From positions 1 through 34,899 of the forward strand of contig JADGCN010000022.1 in the NCBI GenBank assembly GCA_015228975.1: a stretch of 34,899 nt of DNA, given 5' to 3'. Source of the stretch: Magnetococcales bacterium. GTDB taxonomy: Bacteria > Pseudomonadota > Magnetococcia > Magnetococcales > UBA8363. Every line of letters starts with the position of its first letter. The stretch's first letter is position 1. Below the pieces are notes generated by a model that saw nothing but the letters and a program-made list of their open reading frames with translations, made no database searches and was not told where the DNA came from. This document shows positions 15,756-25,609 of this stretch, in pieces. Both the position numbers and the translations under genes were made by a program.

Positions 15756-15774
15756 GGGGACCATTCACGTCCAG

Positions 15775-15790
15775 GGGGGGTATACCCCCT
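15775..15790 (+). terminator. Possible hairpin after lpdA
   Basis: A G-run, TATA loop and C-run (GGGGG-TATA-CCCCC) 20 bases after the lpdA stop could fold, but no T-run follows. It may be a weak 3' end of the odh transcript. Confidence 0.35.
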
Positions 15791-15835
15791 CTTCCATTGC
15801 AGTCCTGTTGCAAATAACCACGGCACCACAGTCTT

Positions 15836-15873
15836 TTAAAAACCAAGCACCATCCGCGGGACGGATGGTGCTT
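15836..15873 (-). terminator. Terminator of the ribosomal alpha operon
   Basis: Read on the minus strand after the rplQ stop: stem AAGCACCATCC paired with GGATGGTGCTT (11 bp, 12 with the inner pair), short GC-rich loop, then GGTTTTT. This is a classical intrinsic terminator placed between the convergent rplQ and lpdA genes. It may also stop the opposing odh transcript, though its U-run favours the minus strand. Confidence 0.9.
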
Positions 15874-15903
15874 GACTGAAGCGGTACTCTATGACGAAGC
15901 GTC

Positions 15904-16293
15904 TCAGGAGGCGGGTTGCGCCTGCTGTGGTGTGGCCGTCCGCTCTACCAACTCGATGAACGACATGGGGGCACAATCACCATAGCGCATACGGGTTTTG
16001 ATAATCCGGGTATAACCACCCTTGCGTTCACTGTTCCGAACAGCAATATCGGTAAACAGTTTATGCACCACTTCTTTGTCACGCAAAAAGCTGATTGCAC
16101 GGCGTCTGGAATGCAGATCCCCCTTTTTCCCGAGGGTCACCATGCGCTCTGCCAGGATACGCAGCTCCTTGGCCCTGGTCACGGTCGTCTCAATCCGCTC
16201 GTGCCGAAACAAACTGACAGCCATGTTGGTTAACATCGCCATCCTGTGACTGGTATCCCGACCCAGGTTGCGACCACTCTTTCGATGTCTCAT
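15904..16293 (-). CDS. rplQ: 50S ribosomal protein L17
   Basis: 129 residues. It begins [17 protein letters not shown], the highly conserved L17 start, with [16 protein letters not shown] following. L17 sits near the exit of the peptide tunnel on the large subunit. Last gene of the alpha operon, 15 bases after rpoA and followed by a terminator. The final residues ([10 protein letters not shown]) are a short disordered tail. Confidence 0.97.
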   Translation of the reverse strand: MRHRKSGRNLGRDTSHRMAMLTNMAVSLFRHERIETTVTRAKELRILAERMVTLGKKGDLHSRRRAISFLRDKEVVHKLFTDIAVRNSERKGGYTRIIKTRMRYGDCAPMSFIELVERTATPQQAQPAS

Positions 16294-16308
16294 GGACCCG
16301 TTCCCCGA

Positions 16309-17331
16309 CTAAAAATTTTCTTCCTCAAACTGCTTGGCAAGCTCTTCAATGTTTTCCGGAGGCCAATTTTCAAGATGCATCCCCAAGCTGAGGTTCATCT
16401 CATCCAGGACCTCTTTGATTTCATTCAAGGACTTGCGTCCGAAGTTCGGTGTTTTCAGCATCTCGGCTTCTGATTTCTGCACCAAATCGCCGATATACAC
16501 AATATCATCATTTTTGAGGCAATTGGCCGAGCGCACGGACAATTCCAACTCATCTACTTTCCGGAACAGGTGTGGATTCCACCTGGGACTGGCATCGTCA
16601 TCGCTGGATTCGTGCATCGGCACATCGTCAAAGTTGATGAACAGACTCAACTGATCCTGAAGGATCTTCGCTGCCAGCGCCAAGGCGTCTTCCGGTGCCA
16701 CGACCCCATTGGTTTCAATGTCGATGATCAGCTTATCATGATCGGTCTGCTGCCCGACACGGGCATTTTCAACCTTGTAAGAAACTTTCTTCACCGGGTT
16801 GAAACTGCAGTCAATGGGAATTTCACCGATGGGAGAAGGGGTTTCATCTTCTCCTCCCTGAGCTGCGCGCACGTAGCCCTTGCCGGTCGTCACGGTCATG
16901 GTGACATCCAACTTGCCACTTTTGTTCAGAGTTGCGATATGATGTTCGGGATTTAAGATTTCAATATCTGGACCCGTTTCAATCATACCGGCGGTCACCG
17001 GGCCTTCTTTATCCGCGTACAAACGCACCCGTTTGGTGCCCGAACCACTGGCGCGAATCGCCAATTCCTTCAGGTTGAGAATAATCTCCGTAACATCCTC
17101 CATGACTCCCGGGATGCTAGAAAATTCGTGCAATACACCCTCGATACGGACTGTGGATACCGCTGCACCCTGAAGGGAAGACAACAACACACGCCGCAAG
17201 GCATTTCCGAGTGTGGTTCCAAAACCTCTTTCCAAAGGTTCTGCAACCAAAGTCGCCTTACGCTGCGAATCTCCCTCGCTGACCAGTTCTACCTTCCGAG
17301 GCTTTATTAATTCCGTCCAATTCCGATACAT
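16309..17331 (-). CDS. rpoA: DNA-directed RNA polymerase alpha subunit
   Basis: 340 residues. The N-terminal assembly domain (1-235) has [25 protein letters not shown], the dimer helix, and [25 protein letters not shown] flexible linker precedes the C-terminal domain (about 265-330) with [16 protein letters not shown] and [13 protein letters not shown], the UP-element and activator contact. It is about 11 residues longer than the E. coli protein, mainly in the linker. It lies between rpsD and rplQ, the usual alpha-operon place. Confidence 0.98.
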   Translation of the reverse strand: MYRNWTELIKPRKVELVSEGDSQRKATLVAEPLERGFGTTLGNALRRVLLSSLQGAAVSTVRIEGVLHEFSSIPGVMEDVTEIILNLKELAIRASGSGTKRVRLYADKEGPVTAGMIETGPDIEILNPEHHIATLNKSGKLDVTMTVTTGKGYVRAAQGGEDETPSPIGEIPIDCSFNPVKKVSYKVENARVGQQTDHDKLIIDIETNGVVAPEDALALAAKILQDQLSLFINFDDVPMHESSDDDASPRWNPHLFRKVDELELSVRSANCLKNDDIVYIGDLVQKSEAEMLKTPNFGRKSLNEIKEVLDEMNLSLGMHLENWPPENIEELAKQFEEENF

Positions 17332-17351
17332 CCGTTGCCCCCAGCAGGTTA

Positions 17352-17978
17352 TTATTTGGAATACAGCTCAACGATAAGATTTTCATTGTACTCCGCAGGC
17401 AAGTCCGAACGGTCTGGATACGACAAAAACCTTCCTGACAATGCTGCAGTATCTACTTCAATCCACGGCACCGCCTGAGTTTTGTGTGATGTCTCGACTG
17501 CTCCCTTGATGCGAATGTGCGATTTGGCCTTGCCACGAACCTCAATCTTATCGCCTGGACGCACCAGATAGGAGGGTAGGTTGACGACCCTGTCGTTGAC
17601 CACAATCTGCTTGTGCGTAACCACCTGCCTGGCCTCGGAACGCGATGCGGAGAATCCCAAGCGATACACAACGCTGTCCAATCTACGTTCCAAAAGGACG
17701 AGCAGATTTTCCCCGGTGACTCCTTTCATGCGTTCCGCTTTCATGAAATAACTGCGAAACTGTGATTCGAGGAGACCATAGGAGCGTTTAATTTTCTGCT
17801 TTTCACGCAGGTGCATTCCGTAGTCGGACACTTTTCTACGCCTCTGCCCATGCATGCCCGGGGCGTAATTTCTCTTCTCGATGGCACACTTATCCGAGAA
17901 ACACTTTTCCCCTTTAAGGAAGAGCTTTGTGCTTTCGCGCCGGCACATACGGCACTTGGAACCGAAATATCGGGACAT
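17352..17978 (-). CDS. rpsD: 30S ribosomal protein S4, zinc-binding type
   Basis: 208 residues. Start ATG at 17978 ([12 protein letters not shown]...) has AGGA just upstream; the frame is open 8 codons further but the extra residues are not S4-like. Cys9, Cys12, Cys26 and Cys31 match the zinc site of the C+ form known from Thermus; the E. coli form has lost it. The S4 RNA-binding domain follows ([21 protein letters not shown]). S4 starts 30S assembly and in some bacteria represses its own operon. Its place between rpsK and rpoA is the gamma/beta-type order. Confidence 0.97.
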   Translation of the reverse strand: MSRYFGSKCRMCRRESTKLFLKGEKCFSDKCAIEKRNYAPGMHGQRRRKVSDYGMHLREKQKIKRSYGLLESQFRSYFMKAERMKGVTGENLLVLLERRLDSVVYRLGFSASRSEARQVVTHKQIVVNDRVVNLPSYLVRPGDKIEVRGKAKSHIRIKGAVETSHKTQAVPWIEVDTAALSGRFLSYPDRSDLPAEYNENLIVELYSK

Positions 17979-18017
17979 GTTTCTTCCTGTTCCCCTGCTC
18001 AAAACATTGAAATTAGA

Positions 18018-18410
18018 TCAAACACGACGGCGTTTGGGAGGTCTGCACCCATTATGCGGTATTGGCGTCACATCTTGTACCAACGAAATTGCGAAGCCAA
18101 TACTCGCCAACGCACGCAGCGCAGACTCACGTCCTGAACCCGGCCCTTTCAGGCGCACTTCCAGGTTTTTCATCCCATGTTCCTGGGCACGACGTCCCGC
18201 ATCTTCTGCAGCCATTTGCGCAGCGAAGGGTGTTGATTTGCGAGACCCTTTAAATCCCTGTGAACCAGCCGACCCCCAGGATATCACGTTACCCAGACTG
18301 TCAGTGATGGTGATAAGGGTATTGTTGAATGTTGACCGGATATAGGCAATGCCGGAGGCGATGTTTTTTTTCTCCTTTTTTTTGCCCTTGGTCTTCTGCC
18401 CTTTCGCCAT
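18018..18410 (-). CDS. rpsK: 30S ribosomal protein S11
   Basis: 130 residues from the ATG at 18410, preceded by AAGGAG; 22 extra upstream codons are open but not conserved. Conserved [19 protein letters not shown] and the C-terminal [15 protein letters not shown] are clear. S11 shapes the platform next to the E site. The Lys-rich N-terminus is encoded by two eight-base A runs (18364-18371 and 18376-18383 as T on the plus strand), a place where slippage could occur. Confidence 0.97.
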   Translation of the reverse strand: MAKGQKTKGKKKEKKNIASGIAYIRSTFNNTLITITDSLGNVISWGSAGSQGFKGSRKSTPFAAQMAAEDAGRRAQEHGMKNLEVRLKGPGSGRESALRALASIGFAISLVQDVTPIPHNGCRPPKRRRV

Positions 18411-18515
18411 ATCATCTCCTTCTGAGTATAACCACGCCCTTGCCAGGCAATTCAGCACCCATCCAACACCACTCACACCAATGGAACGGACACCATGATA
18501 TATGCCAACGTCGGT

Positions 18516-18884
18516 TTAACGCGCCTTGCCAGCAATGGCCTTACGCGGACCTTTACGAGTCCTGGCATTGGTATGCGTCCTCTGTCCACGCACTGGCAAG
18601 CCACGCCTGTGCCGCAACCCCCTGTAGCAACCGAGGTCCATAAGCCGCTTGGTATTCATCGCGATTTGACGCCGCAGATCACCTTCCACCTGGTAACCTT
18701 CGTCAATAACGCTACGAATTTTGGCGACCTCGGTTTCTGAAAGATCTTTGGTCCGGGTTGCCGAATCAATGCCGGCTTTGGCTATAATTTCTTCCGCAGC
18801 ACGTCTGCCTATACCATAGATATAGGTTAACGCAACCACGAGCCGTTTATTGACGGGTATATTGACACCAGCGATACGAGCCAC
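18516..18884 (-). CDS. rpsM: 30S ribosomal protein S13
   Basis: 122 residues, GTG start with GGAGG upstream. [26 protein letters not shown] and the C-terminal [24 protein letters not shown] are typical. S13 forms contacts between the 30S head and the 50S subunit. First gene of the alpha operon here, 105 bases upstream of rpsK. No adk gene precedes it. Confidence 0.97.
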   Translation of the reverse strand: MARIAGVNIPVNKRLVVALTYIYGIGRRAAEEIIAKAGIDSATRTKDLSETEVAKIRSVIDEGYQVEGDLRRQIAMNTKRLMDLGCYRGLRHRRGLPVRGQRTHTNARTRKGPRKAIAGKAR

Positions 18885-18929
18885 CTGTTAGCCTCCAAAT
18901 TTTTTTTCAAACAGTAATCAACTTAAATT

Positions 18930-19046
18930 TCATCCCTGGCGCTGCTTATGCTTTGGACTCTTGACGCAGATGATCCGCTGGACGCCCTTCCGCTTGATCA
19001 TTTTGCAATCTTTACAGATTTTCTTCACAGACGCTCTGACTTTCAT
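18930..19046 (-). CDS. rpmJ: 50S ribosomal protein L36, zinc-binding type
   Basis: 38 residues, starting [15 protein letters not shown]. Cys11, Cys14, Cys27 and His33 form the zinc ribbon of the C+ form. The ATG has GGAGG upstream (reading CCTGCCTCC on the plus strand). It lies between secY and rpsM, where spc operons usually carry it. Only one rpmJ is in the window. Confidence 0.95.
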   Translation of the reverse strand: MKVRASVKKICKDCKMIKRKGVQRIICVKSPKHKQRQG

Positions 19047-19086
19047 CACCTGCCTCCACTTGCCATGTGCCCACTGACGAACGGGA

Positions 19087-20421
19087 TCAGCCCCTACGCC
19101 CTCTGATTTTTGCCTTCTTCATGAGCCCTTCATACTGGCGGCTGATAAGAAAGGACTGGATCTGTGCAGCCGTATCCATTGTCACACCCACCACAATCAA
19201 CATGGACGTTCCGCCAAAATAAAAAGGAACATTATAGCTGGAAATCAAAATCTCTGGCAACAAACACACCGCCGCCACATAAATTGCACCCACAAGTGTC
19301 AATCGTGTCAAAATACTATCCAGATACTCCGCCGTCTTGGCCCCTGGCCGAATCCCGGGCACGAACCCACCATACTTCCTCAGGTTGTCCGCAGTCTCTT
19401 CGGGATTGAAAACGATCGCCGTATAGAAAAAGGAGAAAAACACGATCGCCAAGGTATACACCACCATATAAGGCAACTGACCGGGCGAAAAGTAACCGGC
19501 AAACGCTTTAACCTGGTCCCACGGCGCAAAATTCGCCAACGTCACCGGGAACAAAATAATCGAACTGGCGAAGATGGGTGGTATGACACCTGCCGTATTA
19601 ATTTTCAAGGGCAAATGGGAACTCTCCCCGCCAACCATCCTCCGTCCACTCACCTGCCTGCGCGCATACTGAACCGTTATCCGCCGCTGCGCCCGTTCCA
19701 TAAAGATGATAAAGGCGGTCACACCAAATGCCATAATGAGCAAAAACAAAACAAAGAGCGGTTGCAGATCACCCGTCCGTGCCAGCTCCAAGGTTTTCAC
19801 CAAAGCAATGGGCAAGTTGGCAACGATCCCTGAAAAGATGATAAGGGAAATACCATTACCGATGCCCCGGGAAGTTATCTGTTCCCCCACCCACATAATG
19901 AAGGCCGTCCCCGATGTCAGTGTAATGACCGTCATCATCCTGAAGGACCACCCTGGTTCGATCACGACACTCATGCCGCCAGCTTGCATGGACTCCAAGC
20001 CATAGGCGATGCCAAATCCCTGAAATATGGAAAGGACGACCGTACCGTAGCGCGTATACTGATTGATTTTACGCCGCCCCGACTCCCCTTCCTTCTTGAT
20101 CGCCTCCAGCTTGGGGAATACCGATGTCATGAGCTGCAGGATGATCGACGAGGAGATATAGGGCATGATCCCCAGGGCGAAAACTGTCAAACGGGACAAA
20201 GCACCACCCGAAAACATGTTGAACATACCCAGCAATGTCCCCTGTTGCTGGGAAAAAAACACGGCCAGGGCATTGGGATCAATTCCCGGTGTCGGTACAT
20301 GCGCCCCTATTCGGTAGACTATGAGCATCCCCAATGTATAGAGGATTCGCTTACGCAATTCCGGGATCTGCCCAAGATTGGCAAGTCCGGCAAAAGGAGA
20401 CTGTGCTTCCGCAGTGGCCAT
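19087..20421 (-). CDS. secY: Protein translocase subunit SecY
   Basis: 444 residues forming the pore of the SecYEG channel in the inner membrane. About ten hydrophobic segments are visible. Signatures include [20 protein letters not shown] after the first periplasmic loop (plug region), YGLESMQAG, and the cytoplasmic loop near [12 protein letters not shown] that contacts SecA and ribosomes. The last residues ([10 protein letters not shown]) form the basic cytoplasmic tail. Cotranscribed with rplO 13 bases upstream; adk does not follow, unlike in many alphaproteobacteria. Confidence 0.98.
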   Translation of the reverse strand: MATAEAQSPFAGLANLGQIPELRKRILYTLGMLIVYRIGAHVPTPGIDPNALAVFFSQQQGTLLGMFNMFSGGALSRLTVFALGIMPYISSSIILQLMTSVFPKLEAIKKEGESGRRKINQYTRYGTVVLSIFQGFGIAYGLESMQAGGMSVVIEPGWSFRMMTVITLTSGTAFIMWVGEQITSRGIGNGISLIIFSGIVANLPIALVKTLELARTGDLQPLFVLFLLIMAFGVTAFIIFMERAQRRITVQYARRQVSGRRMVGGESSHLPLKINTAGVIPPIFASSIILFPVTLANFAPWDQVKAFAGYFSPGQLPYMVVYTLAIVFFSFFYTAIVFNPEETADNLRKYGGFVPGIRPGAKTAEYLDSILTRLTLVGAIYVAAVCLLPEILISSYNVPFYFGGTSMLIVVGVTMDTAAQIQSFLISRQYEGLMKKAKIRGRRG

Positions 20422-20434
20422 TAAGGGTCGCTAC

Positions 20435-20893
20435 CTATCCGTTAACCACGTCAGTCAGATGCACCTTACCACCCGCCGCCTCAACTTTGGCCACAGCACT
20501 TTTGGATGCTTTCAGGACGTGAATTTGCAATGGCTTGGTCAACTCACCATCCGCCAACAGCTTCAGTCCATCGCCCATCTTTTTTCTGATCAAACCATGT
20601 TTGCGCATGTCTTCCAAACGCACCTCGGCATTGGCTTCAAAGACTTCCAGATCACCAACACTGACCGTGATGTATTCCTTGCGAAAGGGATTCTTAAATC
20701 CAGCTTTGGGCAACCGGCGTTGCAAAGGCATCTGACCGCCTTCAAAACCGACTTTATGATAACCGCCCGCCCTGGCCTTTTGACCCTTGACGCCACGTCC
20801 GGCCGTTTTGCCGGTACCACATCCGATACCGCGAGCAACCCGCTTGGCCTGCTTGCGATCCGCCTGTCTTGGTGGGAGTTCATTCAATTTCAT
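20435..20893 (-). CDS. rplO: 50S ribosomal protein L15
   Basis: 152 residues. MKLNELPPRQ... and the Gly/Arg-rich GCGTGKTAGRGVKGQKAR segment are the flexible N-terminal extension that threads into 23S rRNA; a globular part (70-150) follows. Ends 13 bases before secY. Confidence 0.97.
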   Translation of the reverse strand: MKLNELPPRQADRKQAKRVARGIGCGTGKTAGRGVKGQKARAGGYHKVGFEGGQMPLQRRLPKAGFKNPFRKEYITVSVGDLEVFEANAEVRLEDMRKHGLIRKKMGDGLKLLADGELTKPLQIHVLKASKSAVAKVEAAGGKVHLTDVVNG

Positions 20894-20906
20894 TGCTTAC
20901 GCACCT

Positions 20907-21089
20907 TTACCCTTCCAACACCTGAACCAAGTGGATCACTTTGTTAACCATGCCGCGCACTGACGGGTTATCCGGCAACTCTCTGACTTGGCGTATCTTC
21001 CTCAAGCCCAGTGCCTCCATGATCCTTCTGTGCTTCTCCGGCCTGCCGATGATCGACCTGATCTTTTGGACCTTGATGGTTCTGGACAT
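20907..21089 (-). CDS. rpmD: 50S ribosomal protein L30
   Basis: 60 residues from the ATG at 21089 (MSRTIKVQKIRSIIGRP), with GGAGAG upstream. The frame continues 35 codons further upstream into rpsE but those residues are not L30. The IGRPEKHRRIMEALGLRK segment is the family core. Lies between rpsE and rplO as in most spc operons. Confidence 0.95.
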   Translation of the reverse strand: MSRTIKVQKIRSIIGRPEKHRRIMEALGLRKIRQVRELPDNPSVRGMVNKVIHLVQVLEG

Positions 21090-21120
21090 AAATCGACCTC
21101 TCCTTAAACTTCTGTTTCTT

Positions 21121-21648
21121 TTACAAGGCTTCCAAGGCCAACCCACGTTTCGCCGCGACCATTGCCGGCGACTTGGTGGATTCGAGGGCGTCAAACGTCG
21201 CCTTAATCAGGTTGTGCGGATTGGATGTCCCCAACGATTTGGCCAGGACGTCCGTGACCCCTACCGCTTCAAAAATCGGCCGCATCGCTCCACCCGCAAT
21301 GATCCCGGTCCCTTGGGCCGCCGGTCGCAGCACCACGCGCCCGGAACCATACCGTCCCTGAATTTCATGGAACAGGGTGCGTCCATCCTTGATAGCCATT
21401 TTCTTCATGCTCTTGCGGGCCTGCTCGGTAGCCTTTCTGATGGACTCGGGAACCTCTTTGGCCTTACCCAAACCATAGCCAACTTTACCTTTGCCATCAC
21501 CCACCACAACGATCGCCGAAAAATTGAAACGGCTACCACCCTTCACCACCTTTGCAGTCCGCTTAATGGCGACAAGCTTTTCAATCAAGTCATCACTCTG
21601 CCAATTTTCAACTTTTTCCTCTGCTGAGGCCCGGCGGGGTTTCGACAT
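21121..21648 (-). CDS. rpsE: 30S ribosomal protein S5
   Basis: 175 residues from the ATG at 21648, with GGAG five bases upstream; a GTG two codons earlier would run into the ribosome site. The double-stranded RNA-binding part ([18 protein letters not shown]) and the C-terminal domain with [20 protein letters not shown] are clear. S5 is a decoding-fidelity protein at the mRNA entry site. Confidence 0.97.
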   Translation of the reverse strand: MSKPRRASAEEKVENWQSDDLIEKLVAIKRTAKVVKGGSRFNFSAIVVVGDGKGKVGYGLGKAKEVPESIRKATEQARKSMKKMAIKDGRTLFHEIQGRYGSGRVVLRPAAQGTGIIAGGAMRPIFEAVGVTDVLAKSLGTSNPHNLIKATFDALESTKSPAMVAAKRGLALEAL

Positions 21649-21723
21649 TTCCACTCCTAAATCACTCTAGAATCCTCTACTTTAAGAAATTCGGCCTGAC
21701 GCTAGCAACGCTTCATCCCTGCC

Positions 21724-22089
21724 TTAGAACTCCAGGCCGGCTTCCCGCGCCGCATCCGCAAGGGCCTTAACCCTTCCATGATAGAGATACCCACCGCGGT
21801 CAAATACAACGCGCTTGATGTTGGCCTGCACCGCCTTACCAGCCAATGCCCTGCCCACTGCCGCCGCTGCCTCCTTGTTAGCGCAGCTCCCGATACTCTC
21901 TCTGATTTCCTTTTCCAGAGTCGAGGCGGCAACCAGTGTCTCCCCCTTGGCATCATCGATAATCTGCGCATACATGTTTGAGCCACTGCGGAAAACCGAA
22001 AGTCTCAAACGATCTTTACGCACATGCGCGATGCGGTTGCGTATTCTCCGACCACGCTTCCATCTGGCTTGATGCCGTTCCTTTGCCAT
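21724..22089 (-). CDS. rplR: 50S ribosomal protein L18
   Basis: 121 residues from the ATG at 22089 ([15 protein letters not shown]); the long upstream extension of the open frame runs back into rplF and is not L18. [20 protein letters not shown] and the C-terminal [28 protein letters not shown] are characteristic. L18 binds 5S rRNA. Confidence 0.97.
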   Translation of the reverse strand: MAKERHQARWKRGRRIRNRIAHVRKDRLRLSVFRSGSNMYAQIIDDAKGETLVAASTLEKEIRESIGSCANKEAAAAVGRALAGKAVQANIKRVVFDRGGYLYHGRVKALADAAREAGLEF

Positions 22090-22111
22090 TACTGTGCCCT
22101 CTTCAAGTTGA

Positions 22112-22645
22112 TCACTTTTTCTTGCCTTCTTTGCGCAGCACGAACTCACCAACGTAGCGGATCCCCTTGCCCTTATACGGTTCCGGTGGCCTGAGTTCCC
22201 GCACTTCTGCGCAAATTTGTCCCAACTGCTGTTTATCGACACCAGTCAAAGTGATCAGTGTGTTCTTGTCAACCTTCGCCGTAATCCCTTCCGGCAAGGC
22301 TACTTCCACCGGGTGGGAATACCCCAGGCTGAACTGTAACATTTTGCCCGCCACCGCAGCGCGATATCCAACGCCCTGGATTTCCAGCACCTTGGTGAAC
22401 CCCTCCGAAACACCCTTGACCATATTGAACAACAACGACCGGGACAAGCCCCAAACCGCCGCTGCTTTCTTACTGGGTCCTTTCAGGTTCACCTGCAACT
22501 CTTCCCCTTCCCTGCGGATCTCCACCTCAGGGCCGAATCGATGCCGCAGTGTTCCCAGCTTACCCTTGACCTCGACATCCCGGTCAACAATCTGGACGTC
22601 AACACCTTTGGGCAGTGCAACGGGCTTCTTTCCTATTCTTGACAT
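22112..22645 (-). CDS. rplF: 50S ribosomal protein L6
   Basis: 177 residues. [17 protein letters not shown] is the standard start and [24 protein letters not shown] the C-terminal signature that contacts the sarcin-ricin loop. Two repeated alpha/beta domains. Lies between rpsH and rplR. Confidence 0.98.
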   Translation of the reverse strand: MSRIGKKPVALPKGVDVQIVDRDVEVKGKLGTLRHRFGPEVEIRREGEELQVNLKGPSKKAAAVWGLSRSLLFNMVKGVSEGFTKVLEIQGVGYRAAVAGKMLQFSLGYSHPVEVALPEGITAKVDKNTLITLTGVDKQQLGQICAEVRELRPPEPYKGKGIRYVGEFVLRKEGKKK

Positions 22646-22668
22646 CTCGATGAAATCCTCTCGTTACA

Positions 22669-23064
22669 TCAAAATACGGTACAGAGTAGCTCACCACCGA
22701 CACCCTGCTTACCGGCGTCCTTGCTGGTCATGATGCCCTTGCTCGTCGAGACGATGGCAATCCCCAACCCTTGATAGATACGGGGCAGCTTGTCTTTTCT
22801 GACATAGTGACGCCGTCCAGGCCGAGACACCCGTTTAATTTCCTCAATGACGGGCCTGCCCATATGATACTTCAGTAGAATCCTGAACTGCCGGTCTCCG
22901 ATCTCCTCGGAATTCTCGACCCCGGCGATGTATCCCTCGGCTGTCAAAATTTCACTGATGCGCATTTTGATTCGCGACGCAGGAATGTCAACAAATTTTT
23001 TACCTGCCATTTGCGCGTTACGAATCCGCGTCAGCATGTCACTGACTGGGTCGGTCATTCCCAT
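22669..23064 (-). CDS. rpsH: 30S ribosomal protein S8
   Basis: 131 residues from the ATG at 23064 (MGMTDPVSDMLTRIRN), with GGAG 8 bases upstream; an earlier start three codons before lacks proper spacing. The C-terminal GLGIAIVSTSKGIMTSKDAGKQGVGGELLCTVF is typical. S8 binds the central domain of 16S rRNA and in E. coli represses the spc operon. Confidence 0.97.
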   Translation of the reverse strand: MGMTDPVSDMLTRIRNAQMAGKKFVDIPASRIKMRISEILTAEGYIAGVENSEEIGDRQFRILLKYHMGRPVIEEIKRVSRPGRRHYVRKDKLPRIYQGLGIAIVSTSKGIMTSKDAGKQGVGGELLCTVF

Positions 23065-23135
23065 TGATACCACTCCAATATTTTAATTATTACCCTGCAA
23101 TATGCCTTAAGATCCCGACTCAAGCCCAGAATGAG

Positions 23136-23321
23136 CTACCACGAAGCCTTGACGACACCCGGCACCTCTCCCCGTAAAGCCATGGACCGCAAACACAGCC
23201 TACAGAGTGAGAACTTGCGATAGTAACCCCGTGAACGTCCACATCGGGCACACCGGTTGTAAGCCCGGACTGCGAACTTGGGCTTACGTTTCCACTTTTC
23301 CACCATTGATTTCTTGGCCAT
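23136..23321 (-). CDS. rpsN: 30S ribosomal protein S14, short zinc-binding type
   Basis: 61 residues. Cys24, Cys27, Cys40 and Cys43 form two CxxC pairs of the short C+ form. Most proteobacteria have a 101-residue S14 without these cysteines, so the type is notable for this group. The sequence [27 protein letters not shown] is complete with no frameshift, so it is not a truncated long form. Located between rplE and rpsH. Confidence 0.97.
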   Translation of the reverse strand: MAKKSMVEKWKRKPKFAVRAYNRCARCGRSRGYYRKFSLCRLCLRSMALRGEVPGVVKASW

Positions 23322-23344
23322 AAGAGGTACGCTTCCTCAACCTG

Positions 23345-23884
23345 TCAATTGACAAAAGGCATATTAAAACCTCGAAGCAAGGCTTTGGCCTCTTCGTCGG
23401 TTTTGGCGGAGGTGACAATGATGACATCCATGCCACGCACAGCGTCAACTTTGTCATAGTCGATCTCGGGAAAGATGATCTGCTCCTTGACGCCCATGGC
23501 AAAGTTGCCCCTGCCATCAAACGATTTTCCTGAAACACCCCGGAAATCCCGAACCCTGGGCAATGCGGCGTTAATCAGACGATCCAAAAACTCGTACATC
23601 CGGTCCGCCCGCAAGGTGACCCGACAGCCAATGGGTTGTCCCTCGCGCAGCTTGAAGCCTGCTACAGAACGCTTGGCATGGGTGATCACCGGTTTCTGCC
23701 CGGCAATTGCCGTCATGTCACTGAGGGCACCATTCAGGGCATTCCTGTCAGCAATTGCCTCACCGACACCCATGTTGAGCACAATCTTCTCAAGCCGGGG
23801 CACCTGCATGGGATTCTTGTAGCCGAATTCCTTGATAAGACCGGCCACGACCGTCTTCCTATAATGTTCCTTCAATCTGGCCAT
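23345..23884 (-). CDS. rplE: 50S ribosomal protein L5
   Basis: 179 residues. [31 protein letters not shown] and the C-terminal [27 protein letters not shown] are typical. L5 binds 5S rRNA and contacts the P-site tRNA. Follows rplX in the spc operon. Confidence 0.98.
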   Translation of the reverse strand: MARLKEHYRKTVVAGLIKEFGYKNPMQVPRLEKIVLNMGVGEAIADRNALNGALSDMTAIAGQKPVITHAKRSVAGFKLREGQPIGCRVTLRADRMYEFLDRLINAALPRVRDFRGVSGKSFDGRGNFAMGVKEQIIFPEIDYDKVDAVRGMDVIIVTSAKTDEEAKALLRGFNMPFVN

Positions 23885-23924
23885 GAGTTACTTTCCCGAC
23901 CGCCTTGTTCGCGTTGACAGCATC

Positions 23925-24251
23925 TTAAACGACAGCTTCACCCGATTTTTTGGAGATGCGAATCTTTTTCCCATCGTCCAACCGTTTCATGCCAATTTTC
24001 GTCCCCTTGCCTGCAACCGCATCGTAATACATCACATTGGATTTATGGATCGGGGCTTCCTTCTCGACAATTCCAGCAGCGTCATTTTTGTTTTGCTTGG
24101 TGTGTCTCTTGACCATATTGATTTTTTCAACCAACACGGCATCTTTTTTCGGCAACACCTGCAAAATCCGCCCGCGTTTACCCTTATCCTTACCGGAAAT
24201 GACCACCACCTGGTCACCCTTCTTAAGACGGGTCTTAAATTCCTTATTCAT
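23925..24251 (-). CDS. rplX: 50S ribosomal protein L24
   Basis: 108 residues from the ATG at 24251 (MNKEFKTRLKKGD), with AAGGTGA 6 bases before; a GTG three codons earlier overlaps this ribosome site. The KOW motif is GDQVVVISGKDKGKRGRILQVLPKK. L24 starts 50S assembly near the tunnel exit. Confidence 0.96.
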   Translation of the reverse strand: MNKEFKTRLKKGDQVVVISGKDKGKRGRILQVLPKKDAVLVEKINMVKRHTKQNKNDAAGIVEKEAPIHKSNVMYYDAVAGKGTKIGMKRLDDGKKIRISKKSGEAVV

Positions 24252-24293
24252 CCTGGTCACCTTGTCGTATTTCCGGTCGGGCCCAAGTGTTCT

Positions 24294-24662
24294 CTACAAT
24301 ACTTCTGGGGCCAAAGAGACAATTTTCATGTAATTCTTGCCACGCAACTCGCGCGTAACCGGTCCAAATATACGCGTACCGATGGGCTCACCCTGCTTAT
24401 TGATCAGGACCGCAGCGTTGCTGTCGAAACGAATGTAGCTTCCATCCTCACGGATAATCGCTTTTTTTGTTCGCACAACAACGGCTTGCGCCACCTCACC
24501 CTTTTGCACCTTGCCCCTGGGGATCGCGGACTTGATGGCCACGGTAATGACATCACCCACCCTGGCATAGCGTCTTTTGGATCCACCCAAGACTTTGATA
24601 CACTGGACTTTCTTGGCACCCGAGTTGTCGGCGACATCCAGCATTGTCTGCACCTGAATCAT
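24294..24662 (-). CDS. rplN: 50S ribosomal protein L14
   Basis: 122 residues, the exact family length. [31 protein letters not shown] and the C-terminal EVL ending are conserved. L14 forms intersubunit bridges. Its start overlaps the rpsQ stop by 4 bases (ATGA), so the S10 and spc gene groups are joined without a gap here. Confidence 0.98.
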   Translation of the reverse strand: MIQVQTMLDVADNSGAKKVQCIKVLGGSKRRYARVGDVITVAIKSAIPRGKVQKGEVAQAVVVRTKKAIIREDGSYIRFDSNAAVLINKQGEPIGTRIFGPVTRELRGKNYMKIVSLAPEVL

Positions 24663-24898
24663 GCCACGGCCTCCTCAATCACCAGCCAATGCTTGTCCTT
24701 GCTGATTGGCGGACACTCGCGGATCTTTACCACATCACCGATTGCACAGCGATTGTCCGGGTCATGCGCCTTGTATTTCTTGGAACGCCGTATAATCTTG
24801 CCATACAAGGGATGCCGCACGCGCCTCTCAACCAACACCACGACGGTCTTGTCCATCTTGTCACTGACAACTACACCTTGAAGAACCCGTGGTGGCAT
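24659..24898 (-). CDS. rpsQ: 30S ribosomal protein S17
   Basis: 79 residues. [46 protein letters not shown] is a standard S17 core. S17 binds the 5' domain of 16S rRNA. Starts 2 bases after the rpmC stop and overlaps rplN by 4 bases. Confidence 0.97.
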   Translation of the reverse strand: MPPRVLQGVVVSDKMDKTVVVLVERRVRHPLYGKIIRRSKKYKAHDPDNRCAIGDVVKIRECPPISKDKHWLVIEEAVA

Positions 24899-24900
24899 AC

Positions 24901-25107
24901 CTAACTCTCCTTCCCCGCAGACCGTCCTTTTTCGCCGACAATGGTCTTGATCCTTGCTATATCCCTGCGCACCTTCCTGATCAGGGAAGAATTATCCAAC
25001 TGCGACGTGGCATTGCGAAAGCGCAGCTTGAACGCCTCCTGATACAATCCTTTGAGCTTTTCCTTCAGCTCTTCCGCGCCCAGGTCGCGAATCTCCGACG
25101 CATCCAT
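24901..25107 (-). CDS. rpmC: 50S ribosomal protein L29
   Basis: 68 residues. [33 protein letters not shown] and the [11 protein letters not shown] helix are typical of this two-helix protein near the tunnel exit. Its ATG shares one base with the rplP stop (TGATG). Confidence 0.96.
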   Translation of the reverse strand: MDASEIRDLGAEELKEKLKGLYQEAFKLRFRNATSQLDNSSLIRKVRRDIARIKTIVGEKGRSAGKES

Positions 25108-25526
25108 CAGCCAATTCTCCCACGAACGACGAACTTGGTTGGAACCGGTAGCTTAGCCGCTGCCCGCGACATGGCTTCCTTGGCAAGCGCCTCAGTGACA
25201 CCTTCCATCTCGTACAATATCCTGCCGGCCTTGATACGGGCTATCCAGAATTCTGGATTACCCTTACCTTTCCCTTGGCGCACTTCGGCAGGCTTTTTCG
25301 AGACCGGAATGTTGGGAAACATGCGGATCCAGATCCGACCGCCTCTTTTGATATGACGGGTCATCGCCCTACGGCCCGCTTCGATCTGCCGAGCCGTCAA
25401 ACGACCCGCAGTCATAGCTTTCAGCCCGTATTGCCCGAAATTCAACTCCGAACACTTATAGGACAGACCATGAACCCGCCCTTTATGAGCTTTGCGATAC
25501 TTGGTTTTTCGCGGCTGTAACAACAT
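25107..25526 (-). CDS. rplP: 50S ribosomal protein L16
   Basis: 139 residues. [24 protein letters not shown] at the start and [24 protein letters not shown] in the middle identify it. L16 positions A- and P-site tRNAs. The 83-base gap to rpsC upstream is one of the longer ones in the super-operon and shows no promoter. Confidence 0.98.
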   Translation of the reverse strand: MLLQPRKTKYRKAHKGRVHGLSYKCSELNFGQYGLKAMTAGRLTARQIEAGRRAMTRHIKRGGRIWIRMFPNIPVSKKPAEVRQGKGKGNPEFWIARIKAGRILYEMEGVTEALAKEAMSRAAAKLPVPTKFVVRGRIG

Positions 25527-25609
25527 GGAAAACTACCTTCTTCTGGTCTGGTCCCTTCAAGGATCCCAATCCTGCAACACCCAAGATGAGCCCTGATCTT
25601 TAAAACGCC

